From positions 22,072,001 to 22,136,000 of the forward strand of contig CP093831.1 in assembly GCA_033063855.1 (NCBI GenBank): a stretch of 64,000 nt of DNA. Direction: 5' to 3'. This DNA is from Smittia aterrima (lineage: Eukaryota > Arthropoda > Insecta > Diptera > Chironomidae). The translations under genes were made by a program, and so were the position numbers. The notes under the pieces were generated by a model, which saw only the letters and a program-made list of their open reading frames with translations, did not search any database and had not been told where the DNA came from. Of the stretch, positions 1 through 8,602 are shown piece by piece (the stretch's first letter is position 1; each line of letters opens with the position of its first letter).

Positions 1-403
1 TGTTGTTGTGTATTCTCAGCCGATTAGGATCATAAGACGTTTTCCCAACTTTCCTCGAACGCGATTTTAAATTGCTTAAAGTTTTGAAGAAGATTTAAAC
101 CAGTCAGGTGAGCTGAAGCCTAAAGTGAAAACTAATTATTGGTAAACTTCATTTTGTAGGATTCTTTTCATCTTCATCGCGCAAATGTTCCTGAGAAAAA
201 TTCTTTAGCAATGAGACATGAATCGATATTTTAAGCAATAAAACTTATTAAATTTTTAAGTTAGAATTGAAAGGTTTGTTCGATTTCTTTAGGGATACTA
301 CGAGTGTTTATTATTTTCATTATTTGATACAATTTTTTTGATATTTTGTCATAAAAGATTTGAATTGCTCTTGAGTAAATCAAAACTGTAAATCTAATAA
401 AGT
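1..403. other. no gene seen, 3' flank of a zinc-finger gene
   Basis: AT-rich DNA downstream of the minus-strand zinc-finger gene that ends at 404. I see no coding exon, RNA gene or repeat that I can support. Confidence 0.5.
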
Positions 404-1700
404 TTAATGCGATTTCCTTCTCATGTGATCTTTTATATCACGCAGTTCTTTCGTTTGATGTTTACACTTTGGGCACTTGTAGTTTTTGGGTCCGATGTGA
501 ATCTCCTCGTGATCGTTCAGTTCTTTAATATTTTCAAACTTTTGTCGACATCCTTTAATTTTACAAAGCAAAGACTTTTGTCTTCTTGAATGCATTTTCA
601 TGTGCTTTTTCATAGCAGGTTTACTCGTTGACTTTCTGCAAATTGGGCACGAAATCTTTAGATGATTCCTCATGTGTCTTCTCAGTAAATGTTTGTTCTT
701 AAATATTTTTGCACACAAATCGCATTGAACTTCATCAATTTCATGATTTCTTCTCTTATGATCGTATAAACCGTTTCTGGTTGAAAAAACTTTCTCACAA
801 CCGTCACATTCGAATTTTGTTGATGACGAATGTCGATTAACGTGTTCCCTGAGAAGATACGGAGCTATCAAGTGCTGACAAATTTGGCAAGGAATTTTGA
901 AATGAAAGTTCATGTGTTCACGTAGATGGTTCTTTGTTTTTAGATATTTTGCCACAAATATCACAATGGAACTTGATTTGACTATGAACATCTCTCTCAT
1001 GATGATACAATCCGCTTTTATTGGCAAAAGAACGCTCACAAGTTCTACATTCAAATTTATTTTCTGTTTCCACGGCGAAGACTCCGTGGCGCTGGTTCTG
1101 TTGATGATTTTTCAAACTTGTATTGAGTGCGAAGATCTGACTGCAAGTTGCACATGAAAATTTCTTCAGATGAGTCTGATAATGTTGTTTTAGACATATG
1201 TTGGTTAAAGTTTTGAAATCGCATCTGCTGCAATGCCAATTTGAGTCCTTGAGGTGATCATGTTCCTGATGATTCTTTTTGCAGTAGTCACAATCAAATT
1301 TAAGTTCGCAGAGTCCACATTCTTTAATAATTTCTGATTTGCTTTTCAAGCCACATTCATCGCACTTTTGAGTTATTTTACAAATTTTTAAATGTTCCTT
1401 CAAGTCTGCCAATCGCTTGAATGCGTTGTCACAACAATCACAAACGAAATAAGATTCAAACAACTTTGCAGGATTTTTATTTTTCTTCCAACTTTTATCA
1501 AATTTCTTCAAAACTATTTTTACTTCCTTTAATTCTTCTTCTGCTTCTGGATCTTCTGGCATAATAAACACGAAATGTCGTTCTGGTTCGTGTTTAATGT
1601 TCCCAACGATTGAATCTTCACATGTGAACTGATCGAGTACTTCATCTTCTGGTTCTTGTTTGATGTTGTCGATGATTTCTTGATAAAAATTATTTTCCAT
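404..1700 (-). pseudogene. C2H2 zinc-finger gene, frameshifted (family copy 1)
   Basis: Member of the seven-copy C2H2 family in this window. The start codon at 1700 is followed by the family N-terminus with IKQEP and IKHEP motifs and the acidic FVFIMPEDPE block. A first C2HC finger, a Cys-rich middle segment and about ten C2H2 fingers follow. The reading frame breaks near 930-940: in the finger beginning CDICGKISKNK, an extra base relative to copies 3, 5 and 7 sends translation to a stop 13 bases on, while the remaining fingers continue in the next frame down to 404. With the single extra base disregarded, the two parts align end to end with intact paralogues, so it is one gene with a recent lesion or a sequence error, not two genes. 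If real, the product would keep only the N-terminal fingers. Its role, if any, would be as a nuclear DNA-binding protein. Confidence 0.85.
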
Positions 1701-1742
1701 AGCTTTAAGCTCTAAATTTCTCTCCTTATGTCAACTGAACGG

Positions 1743-1801
1743 CTGTTGGAATAGAAATGAACTAATTTATATAAAATCTTCACCTTAAATAGATTTTCTA
1801 C
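1743..1801 (-). promoter_or_regulatory. probable 5' UTR intron of zinc-finger copy 1
   Basis: Upstream of the start codon the minus strand reads CAG|GTAGAAAA, followed after 59 nt by a pyrimidine-rich CCAACAG|CC. The same arrangement with the same 59 nt length lies upstream of copy 3 (14159-14217). A short 5' UTR intron is the simplest reading. The CAGGTAG at 1798-1804 is also a perfect match to the Drosophila TAGteam (Zelda) heptamer, so a regulatory site cannot be excluded. Confidence 0.45.
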
Positions 1802-2094
1802 CTGATTTTCTATGAACATTGGTTAAATTTTTGTACCTGAATTTATTATTTCAGTAGAAAGAAGCGCTCTTTCAATACAACAATTCATGATTCTTTGTTT
1901 TAAAATAAAAGAACTTTTCTAGGGTACTGACTTTATCGTAATCTAAGAGAAAAACTATTAAGTGAATTCCTTGATTTCTAGAACTTTGACGGTTGAAAGT
2001 AACTGGGAAAATTATAAATCGATCAAATATCTCAGCAAACATTTATGAAAGTTCAGATTCACTCATTATTTCGTTTTCCTCTTTCTATTTCGTT

Positions 2095-2422
2095 ATGAGT
2101 GATAAAAATGTTGTGATCCAAAATGTTGACATGTGCAAAGAAATGCAAGAAGATGCCGTGGCTTTGTCTACTTATGCTCTTGAGAAGTACAACAACAGCA
2201 ATAAGATGGTAAATTGATTCTCATCGATCAATTGGATTATACAAATATTTTTCTTCTCAGGACGTGGCCGCATTCATCGCTAAGGAGTTCGATAGAAAAT
2301 ACAACCCAAACTGGCATTGCATCGTTGGATACGATTTCGGATCATTCGTTACTCATGAGAAGAACTGTTTCATTTGCTTTCGCCTCGGTCTCGAACTAAT
2401 TCTGTTGTTTAAAAGCGGCTAA
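2095..2422 (+). CDS. dynein light chain LC8-type, divergent paralogue
   Basis: Two exons, 2095-2208 and 2261-2422, split by a 52 bp phase-0 GT-AG intron, give 91 residues; canonical LC8 has 89. The start MSDK matches the LC8 N-terminus, and the core KEFDRKYNPNWHCIVG, the GSFVTHE strand and the terminal LLFKSG are family hallmarks. LC8 is a homodimeric hub that binds short linear motifs in dynein intermediate chain and many other proteins. LC8 is normally almost invariant across animals, but this copy differs at many positions (FICFRLGLEL where LC8 usually has FIYFYLGQVA) and carries two extra residues before the intron. It is therefore probably a lineage-specific paralogue rather than the housekeeping gene. 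A polyadenylation hexamer lies at 2478-2483. It opens the first of two tandem LC8/DUF1091/receptor modules. Confidence 0.85.
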
Positions 2423-2477
2423 TTCTTCTGTACCAAGTTCTCAGTGTTATCAAAATTTTATTTCAATGACCGGCTTA

Positions 2478-2483
2478 AATAAA
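2478..2483 (+). terminator. polyadenylation signal of the LC8 paralogue
   Basis: AATAAA hexamer 56 nt after the LC8 stop codon. Confidence 0.5.
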
Positions 2484-2563
2484 AAATTAACTTTTTAAAA
2501 TTTTCAGCAAGCAATTATATTTAGTTTTTAAATATTTCTTCTATCTATGGCATCATTGAAAGT

Positions 2564-3222
2564 TCAAACTTTACCAATTTTACCAAAGCAATCGTAGTTA
2601 AATAAAAACGTTGACTTCCTTCCTGAAACTTTACCAACGAATCTCATGTATCCATGAAACCGAGTTTTCAAATCCGTTGGAATAAATTTATCAGTAAATG
2701 AAAAGTTGATTAATCTGCGAACTCCCTAAAAGAAAAATTTAAATTGTTTTCTGATGTTTTTGAAAAGCAATTTTTTAATGTTTAACTCACTGGTTTTAAA
2801 GGAAACTTCAATTCGAAGTCCAATGACTTGGAAAAGTTTTCCAAAAGCACTTGACCCATAAAATTCGATAAAACTCCGCGAAGAAGCTTATCAAGGCTTA
2901 CAGATGTTTTAACAAATTCTCTCTTGTATTGATCATCATTTTCGTTCTCTGGAATATTCATTGTGATGTAAACCATCATACTTTTGATTGCTAGTTTTTG
3001 ATCAAATGTTGAGTTAACAAGAGTATCGTGTATTCCATCATTGAAGATACTTGTTGATGCATTGTACAGGTTTTTGTTAAATCGAAAGTTCAATTCGTGT
3101 ATGAGAACGATCCCAACCTAGATCAAGTGTTGATAAAATGATTTAAATTGAAAGAAAATGAAATTTACCGCAAACTTAACGAAAAACAAGAGCAAAATAA
3201 AATTTCGCATCTTCAGCGACAT
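2564..3222 (-). CDS. secreted DUF1091-like protein (ML/MD-2-like fold), copy A
   Basis: Three exons on the minus strand: 3169-3222 (signal peptide), 2791-3117 and 2564-2725. Introns are 51 and 65 bp, both phase 0. They give 180 residues. Residues 1-18 (MSLKMRNFILLLFFVKFA) form a hydrophobic secretion signal. The body has the layout of the insect DUF1091 family: an N-terminal RFNK strand, paired beta strands with KLAIKSMMVYI, a VSLDKLLRG helix, an F-P-x-K-x-G turn at the second intron, then INFSFTDKFIP and an RFHGYMRFVGK strand ending at GKIGKV. The usual cysteines of the family are mostly missing. In Drosophila, DUF1091/CheB-like proteins are small secreted proteins, some of them gustatory. 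It is head-to-head with the receptor gene at 3679, with 456 bp between the start codons, so shared regulation is plausible. The family call is by pattern only. Confidence 0.6.
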
Positions 3223-3678
3223 CTAAAAGAATCGACTGGAAAAATGACTTTCAAAAATTTCAGCTGAAACAAATAATTTGTTTTAAAAACTTCCTCAATC
3301 AAACAATTTTAATTCGACAAGATTTAATTGCATATATTCGTCATGGAACTTTTCACTTCACACACCTTTCTACCTCTAAACTATATGTTTAATTATTTCA
3401 TTGAAAAGGTCCGAACAAGAATGAACTCAATCAATTTTAATTTGGAAAAACTTGTCGTTTTATCAAAGATCATTCACGCACAAGGTTTAACTGAAAATGT
3501 TCTCGAAGGTCTTGAATATTTTCCCATGCTGATAACATTCGTCCTACTCTCAACAACATAAAACATGTCTTGAACATGTTCAAACCATTTAATCGACTGA
3601 ATAGACAAACATTTCGTTCTGTCAGTTGAGTGGATTTCTTCGAGTTAATAAGTTGAAAAAAGATAATTTGGAGAGAAA
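3223..3678. promoter_or_regulatory. shared divergent promoter region, module 1
   Basis: Non-coding gap between the divergently oriented DUF1091-like gene and the ionotropic receptor. It is conserved in module 2 (8149-8602). It contains a two-half-site palindrome at 3561-3581 and a TCAGTTGAGTGG stretch near 3620 that resembles an arthropod initiator. A 77-residue open frame at 3328-3561 is broken by indels in module 2, so it is not treated as coding. Confidence 0.45.
3561..3581. promoter_or_regulatory. p53-type double half-site upstream of receptor 1
   Basis: AAACATGTCT, one spacer base, then GAACATGTTC. Both decamers fit the p53-family consensus RRRCWWGYYY without mismatch. The element is kept base for base in the second module at 8482-8502. 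Function is unknown; it may simply be a palindromic site for another factor. Confidence 0.3.
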
Positions 3679-5853
3679 ATGAAAATTTTCATTTTGCTTT
3701 CGTTGTTTCTAAAAATTTTGTGCAAAGAAATTTTGTTGAGTGAGAATTCTTCGGAGCAAACCTGGTCGAAAGCATTTGAGAACGTGACTCGTCAATTGTT
3801 CCAGCTGGAAACGCGAATGTTCATCAACAATTATGGCGTAGACTCGAACACGATTACGTCAATGGTTCTGAAGAATTTAAACGAGAACGCGATGCCATTT
3901 CAACTGAAGAACTTGCAACTGGACCAAAACAAAGTCTTTCTCGACTCCTCGGCTCTCATTACGTTCAACAATTTTGAGCTTGTGAAGGATTTCAATCAGA
4001 AATTGATTTTGAACAACGAATACTTCAAACCGCTACAACTTTTCATCTTTTGCCAAAACGTTACCAGCAAAGAAATTGAATCACTCAGCCTCGATTTCAA
4101 AGAAAAAGCAGTGGAAAAGTACCTAATGACCAAATATGAACAAAAATTGAACGATACAATCCACGGCGGAGACCCATTTGGACAATTTCCTGTGGTTGAT
4201 GACAATGATAATGATTTGAGATTTAACTCGTATCTACTGGACATCATCCAATACGAATACTTTCTCGTTGGGGATGAAAATTACATCAAACTTCTAACAT
4301 TCCTTTGGTTCTCTCCTGAAAAATGTGGAGAGCTGACATTGATTGAAGTCAACAAATTCGACAAAATCACGAAAAAATGGGAAAATGATAAATTCTCAAT
4401 GATAAAAATGGCAAATCTTCATGGATGCACGATCGTTTATCAAGGATCACAAGGGACTAGATTGATTCTTTCAATAATGGATTATCCTTTTTATCATATT
4501 ATTGAAAGTAACATTAACGCCAAATTTGTTGAAAAATCTGTGGAACCGAGATTTGATTTGTTTCAAACAAAAGGATGTTTGAATGCTGTTAACAATGACA
4601 GACATCGCTCGTAAGTGATTCTCGATAAGTTCTTATTCATTCCTAAATTTCGCTTATGTTTTAATGTCAGGTTCGACCTCAACTTCATTACTTTCCCTAT
4701 CGATTATTCAACCTCCCGTTTGTTTTCGTTCGATGAACCAGAGTATTATTCTGAATATGAGAAGCTGGTGATGCCTTTCGACAACTTCACTTGGACACTG
4801 ATATTTCTTTTTTTCGTTGCTGCATTTGCAACGATCTCAATTTTGTTCTGTTGCGTGAAAAGATCAACAAGAGACTTCGTCATTGGGCCGAACGTGTCAA
4901 CACCGTCGCTGAATGTAGTACAAATCTTCTTTGGAATCTCACAAGTCGTTGTACCTCGAAGAAACTTTGCTAGATTCCTCACGATGATGTTCATCCTTTA
5001 TTGCTTGATCATTCGGACAGCATGGCAGGGAAAGATGTACGAGTTCATGCAGAAGGATATTGAAAAACCAGGAGTGGAAACAATTGAACAGATGATCGAG
5101 CAAAACTACCTCTTTTTTATGGAGGAAGATTTCAAACAAACATTTCCGGATTCAGAAATTTCTAAAAGGTAATAAGTTGAATATCTTCCAGAACTTAATG
5201 TGTCACAAACTCCAAATATTAATTTGTCTTTTGTTAACAGAGGAAATATTTTTTCACCTAATACAAATATTGACGAAGAGAACATAAAGCCAGTACGTCA
5301 AATGAGTTCGTATCAATTCGTTTCTCATCCATATAAACTACAAAAAGAAGAGATTAAACATATCAAAAAGGAAGAGGTCGCTGCCAATATCTGTGGACTA
5401 AAATTCCCACGTCATCATCCTCTCTTTGAGATTTATGAACAAAAGCTTCAACAATATTTCACTCACAAACTCTTCAATTTACATATTATCCCTGCTTATC
5501 AATTATTACTCGATGAGCCCAATGATTATCAATTATTACCCGATAATTTCCCTATTTTATCTGCCGATTATCAATGGCCATCGCATAATGCAAAACGTTT
5601 TAGAACTTACAATGAGACGAGAGTTTTAACTATGAAGATGCTTGAACCTGGATTTGTTATTTGGACTGCAAGTTTGCTGTTGGCAGTCGCTGCATTCATC
5701 GTCGAATGGTTGATAACATTGAAGAACTTTCTCGTCATGAGATACATTTTGGAGGCATTTTACACTACAAGACATCAGAATACACAATTCAAGGAGTTGG
5801 AGACAGTCTTGAGAGCAGAAGAAAAACACGTCATGATTATTGAAGACTTATAG
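3679..5853 (+). CDS. divergent ionotropic receptor (IR), copy 1
   Basis: Three exons, 3679-4610, 4671-5168 and 5241-5853, with 60 and 72 bp introns in phase 2, give 680 residues. Insect IRs are variant ionotropic glutamate receptors that act as ligand-gated cation channels in chemosensory neurons. Seen here: a signal peptide (about 1-16), a long extracellular region with NVT glycosylation sites, membrane segment M1 at about 350-373 (FTWTLIFLFFVAAF), a pore-loop region with the conserved PRRNFARF lead-in, M2 at about 413-430 followed by RTAWQGKMYEFM, and M3 at about 615-637 (FVIWTASLLLAVAAF). The S2 lobe contains TIEQMIE, typical of this family. It is a divergent lineage-type IR rather than a co-receptor such as Ir8a or Ir25a. 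The acceptor at 5240 was preferred over one at 5191 because the earlier one runs into a stop. Confidence 0.85.
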
Positions 5854-5995
5854 GTAAAACATTGCAACTGCTACAACTTGCATATACAATATTATTTATA
5901 CAATTCCACATTTGCGACTCGCAGAGTTTTCTTAAAATCCGGCAAATATTTATATAAAAATTTATGTATAATTTATATTTATTTTTCATATAATT

Positions 5996-6470
5996 GTGAT
6001 TCAGAATATTGACATGTGCAAGGAAGTGCTAGAAGATGTCGACGTTTTGGCTACTCACGCTCTCGAGAAGTACATCAACATTAAAATGGTAAATTAAGTG
6101 AATTCAGTGTCCTCTCTTTTAATTCTTTTTGATCACTCCCTTCACCACTAATCTTGTCCAAATTTCCGTCAGTGTGCTCACATTTATTGTGAAGCTTTGC
6201 GCAGCACCTCTCTTTCTGGTACCTCCCATACAACTCGAAATTTGACTTACCTTATATCTTAAGATCGGATTTACCACCATGCGATCTAGTTTATCTAAAT
6301 TATTAATTAATAGTCTTTTCCGCAGGACGTCGCCGCATTCATCGCGAAGGAGTTCGATAGAAAATACAACCCAATCTGGCATTGTTGGCTACGATTTTGG
6401 ATTATTCGTCACTAATGAGACGAACTTTTTCATCTGTTTTCGCTTTGATCTTAAACTAATTAACTAATTG
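5996..6470 (+). pseudogene. LC8 dynein light chain pseudogene (module 2)
   Basis: Homologous to the LC8 paralogue at 2095. The first-exon remnant runs to a conserved ATG|GT donor at 6088/6089 and encodes IDMCKEVLED and THALEKY. The second-exon remnant starts at 6326 after CCGCAG and encodes DVAAFIAKEFDRKYNP. Two defects are visible. No ATG aligns with the normal start, and five bases are missing within the codons for HCIVG, which shifts the frame to a stop at 6413-6415. The intron is longer than in copy 1 (237 versus 52 bp). Expression as a full LC8 is not possible. Confidence 0.8.
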
Positions 6471-7083
6471 TTTGAACACATTGTTTGAAAGCACAGTTTA
6501 TTTTCTGCACAGTTTACGTGTTCCACAAAGTTTTTCAAATAAACAGTTTAAGAATCAATTAAAATTAGGATTAAAATTAGTTTTTATTGGATTTACACGT
6601 CATGTGTCGTTTCATATTCTAATTGTTGGACGATAACATTTCGCGTGCTCCTTCAGTTCGTCAACTTTTTCATATTCTTTCCAAGTTTTCTTAATTCCAA
6701 TAAATCGATACAACTGACACAACTAAACGCTGGTTGACCTATCTAATGTAAGTGGTTTGAGAATTCGAAAATTTTCAAAACACGTAGGGTCTTTTGTATT
6801 TAACTCCGTTTGTAATTGCAAATTACATCAGTTTTTAAACATGTTTTTCAGCATGGAATCTAATTTAATTTCTAATAATGTATGAGTCTTTTATTGATAC
6901 GTATCGCCGAAATAAATTTGTTGATTTTCCAAATACTCAGTTTTTCTTACTGTTCTAGCGAGAGAACGGTATCGCCTAATATTCTCAGTCTGCGAATGGC
7001 GTTTCGAGGACACGAGCATATCATGTATCGTCGAGGTCTTCCTCACAAACGCACCATGGTGATAACGTTTTTTTTATTTGTGA
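6471..7083. other. intermodule DNA, no supported gene
   Basis: Sequence without counterpart in module 1. An open frame at 6882-7088 begins with a hydrophobic MSLLLIRIAEINLL segment and ends in a basic stretch, but I do not recognise it. A splice-acceptor-like TTACTGTTCTAG lies near 6958. It could belong with the cysteine-rich frame that follows, but the gap between them is too short for a normal intron. Confidence 0.35.
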
Positions 7084-7272
7084 GATGAAAAAGTATCGTT
7101 AACTTGCATCAACCTCGTTGGAGGTCCCTTCGTTTCCGGTTTCTCCAGCGGCAACTACCGTTGCACTATTTACAGTGGACTAGGCTGTGGTGGAACAGCA
7201 ACTAGCGTCGACAGGAGCGGTTGGTCAAATTTCCCAATCAAACCACTTTCACTTCGCTGCCCATGCGTCTGA
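7084..7272 (+). CDS. orphan cysteine-rich peptide exon, partial
   Basis: Open frame without its own ATG, directly after a pyrimidine-rich acceptor-like GTTTTTTTTATTTGTGAG. It encodes about 62 residues beginning DEKVSLTCINLVGG and continuing through GNYRCTIYSGLGCGG to a terminal RCPCV, with five cysteines. Composition (Gly, Ser, Cys, aromatic, few Lys) differs from random AT-rich translation, which would favour Lys, Asn, Ile and Phe. That suggests a real or recently real secreted peptide domain. No signal-peptide exon with a compatible splice was found upstream, and I do not recognise the family. Confidence 0.35.
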   Translation, partial: DEKVSLTCINLVGGPFVSGFSSGNYRCTIYSGLGCGGTATSVDRSGWSNFPIKPLSLRCPCV

Positions 7273-7601
7273 AAGGAATCAAAGTCAAAATTGAAGGAAT
7301 TTAAATTCGTGTCCTAAACGAAGCCTTTAGGGGTTTTCATCCAAAGGATGTGACACCCTTTAGTGGTACGACGTCTGTGAGATACCTCGCGAAAGCGATG
7401 ACCTACATATCTGCATTATCTTTTTCACCAGTCTATAGAGAATTTAAATTAGAAAAAAAAAAATCCCAAAACCTGGAATCTCCATACAAAAAGGCGACTT
7501 TTTTTGAAGTTTTCTATTTTTTGAGTTGAAGCGAGTGCATATAGGATTCAAAGCTGAGTAGTTCTGGTCCAATTCTTGCCAGTGCCAAATGAACAAACGT
7601 T
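7273..7601. other. intermodule DNA with a receptor-promoter relic at its end
   Basis: No gene seen. From about 7590 the sequence becomes homologous to the upstream regions of both receptor genes (CAAAC...TTCTGTCAGTTGAGTGG). This relic runs on to about 7636. Confidence 0.5.
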
Positions 7602-8148
7602 TTATTCTGTCAGTTGAGTGGATTTCTTCGAGTTAAATAATCTGCGGACTGCCTAAAAGAAAATTTTAAAATGTTTTCTGATGTTTTTGAAAACAATTTT
7701 TAAATGTTTAACTCACTGGTTTTAAAGGAAACTTCAATTCGGAGTCCAATGACTTGGAAAAGTTTTCCAAAAGCACTTGACCCATAAAATTCGATAAAAC
7801 TCCGCGGAGAAGCTTATCAATGCTTACAGATGTTTTTACAAATTCTCTCTTGTATTGATCATCATTTTCGTTCTCTGGGATATTCATTGTGATGTAAACC
7901 ATCATACTTTTGATTGCTAATTTTTGATCAAATGTTGAGTTGACAAGAGTATCGTGTATTCCATCATTGAAAATACTTGTTGATGCATTGTACAGGTCTT
8001 TGTTAAAGCGAAAGTTCAATTCGTGTATGAGAACGATCCCAACCTAGATCAAGTGTTTATGAAATGATTTGAATTGAAAGAAAATGAAATCTACCGTAAA
8101 TTTAACGAAAAACAAGAGCAAAATAAAATTTCGCATCTTCAGCGACAT
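7602..8148 (-). CDS. DUF1091-like secreted protein copy B, chimeric 3' end
   Basis: Exons 8095-8148, 7717-8043 and 7602-7652. The first two match copy A in length, phase and splice sites. The long middle-exon block 7708-8019 differs from copy A at only three of 103 residues. The last exon begins correctly after TTTTAG (AVRRL versus GVRRL in copy A). It then crosses a rearrangement joint at about 7636-7639 into sequence that is otherwise a receptor-gene 5' region, and stops after 16 codons instead of 53. The product, about 143 residues, would lack the C-terminal strands of the domain. It is either a pseudogene or a truncated secreted variant; conservation of the middle exon argues that it was intact until recently. 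Confidence 0.6.
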
Positions 8149-8602
8149 CTAAAAGAATCGACAGGAAAAATGACTTTCAAAAATTTCAGCTGAAACAAAT
8201 AATTTGTTTTAAAAACTTCCTCAATCAAACAATTTTAATTCGACAAGATTTAATAGCATTTTTTCGTCATGGAACTACACACCTTCCTACCTGTAAACTA
8301 TATGAGATATGTTTAATTATTTCCTTGAAGGTTAGAACAAGAATGATCTCAATCAATTCTAATTTGGAAGAGCCAGAAGTTTTATCAAAGATCGATCACG
8401 CACAAAGTGTAACTGAATATGTTCTTCAGGTCTTGAATATTTCCCTATGCTGATAACATTCGTTTTACTGTCAACAACATAAAACATGTCTTGAACATGT
8501 TCAAACCATTTAATCGACTGAATAGACAAACATTTCGTTCTGTCAGTTGAGTGGATTTCTTCGAGTTAATAAGTTGGAAACTAGAAAAATTAAGAAAAGA
8601 AA
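8149..8602. promoter_or_regulatory. shared divergent promoter region, module 2
   Basis: Counterpart of 3223-3678 between the divergent DUF1091-like gene and receptor 2. The palindrome (8482-8502) and the TCAGTTGAGTGG stretch near 8543 are retained; the outer part has small indels. Confidence 0.45.
8482..8502. promoter_or_regulatory. p53-type double half-site upstream of receptor 2
   Basis: Identical to the element at 3561-3581: two perfect RRRCWWGYYY decamers separated by one base, about 100 bp before the receptor start. Confidence 0.3.

Noticed and set aside
1798..1804. CAGGTAG as a firm Zelda binding site
   Set aside because: The same bases fit a splice donor of a 59 nt leader intron, which explains the spacing better; kept only as an alternative.
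3328..3561. 77-residue open frame in the receptor promoter
   Set aside because: The corresponding stretch in module 2 has frame-breaking indels, and the sequence fits better as promoter DNA.
6119..6382. 87-residue minus-strand frame over the LC8 pseudogene
   Set aside because: Antisense to the pseudogene and its intron; no independent support.
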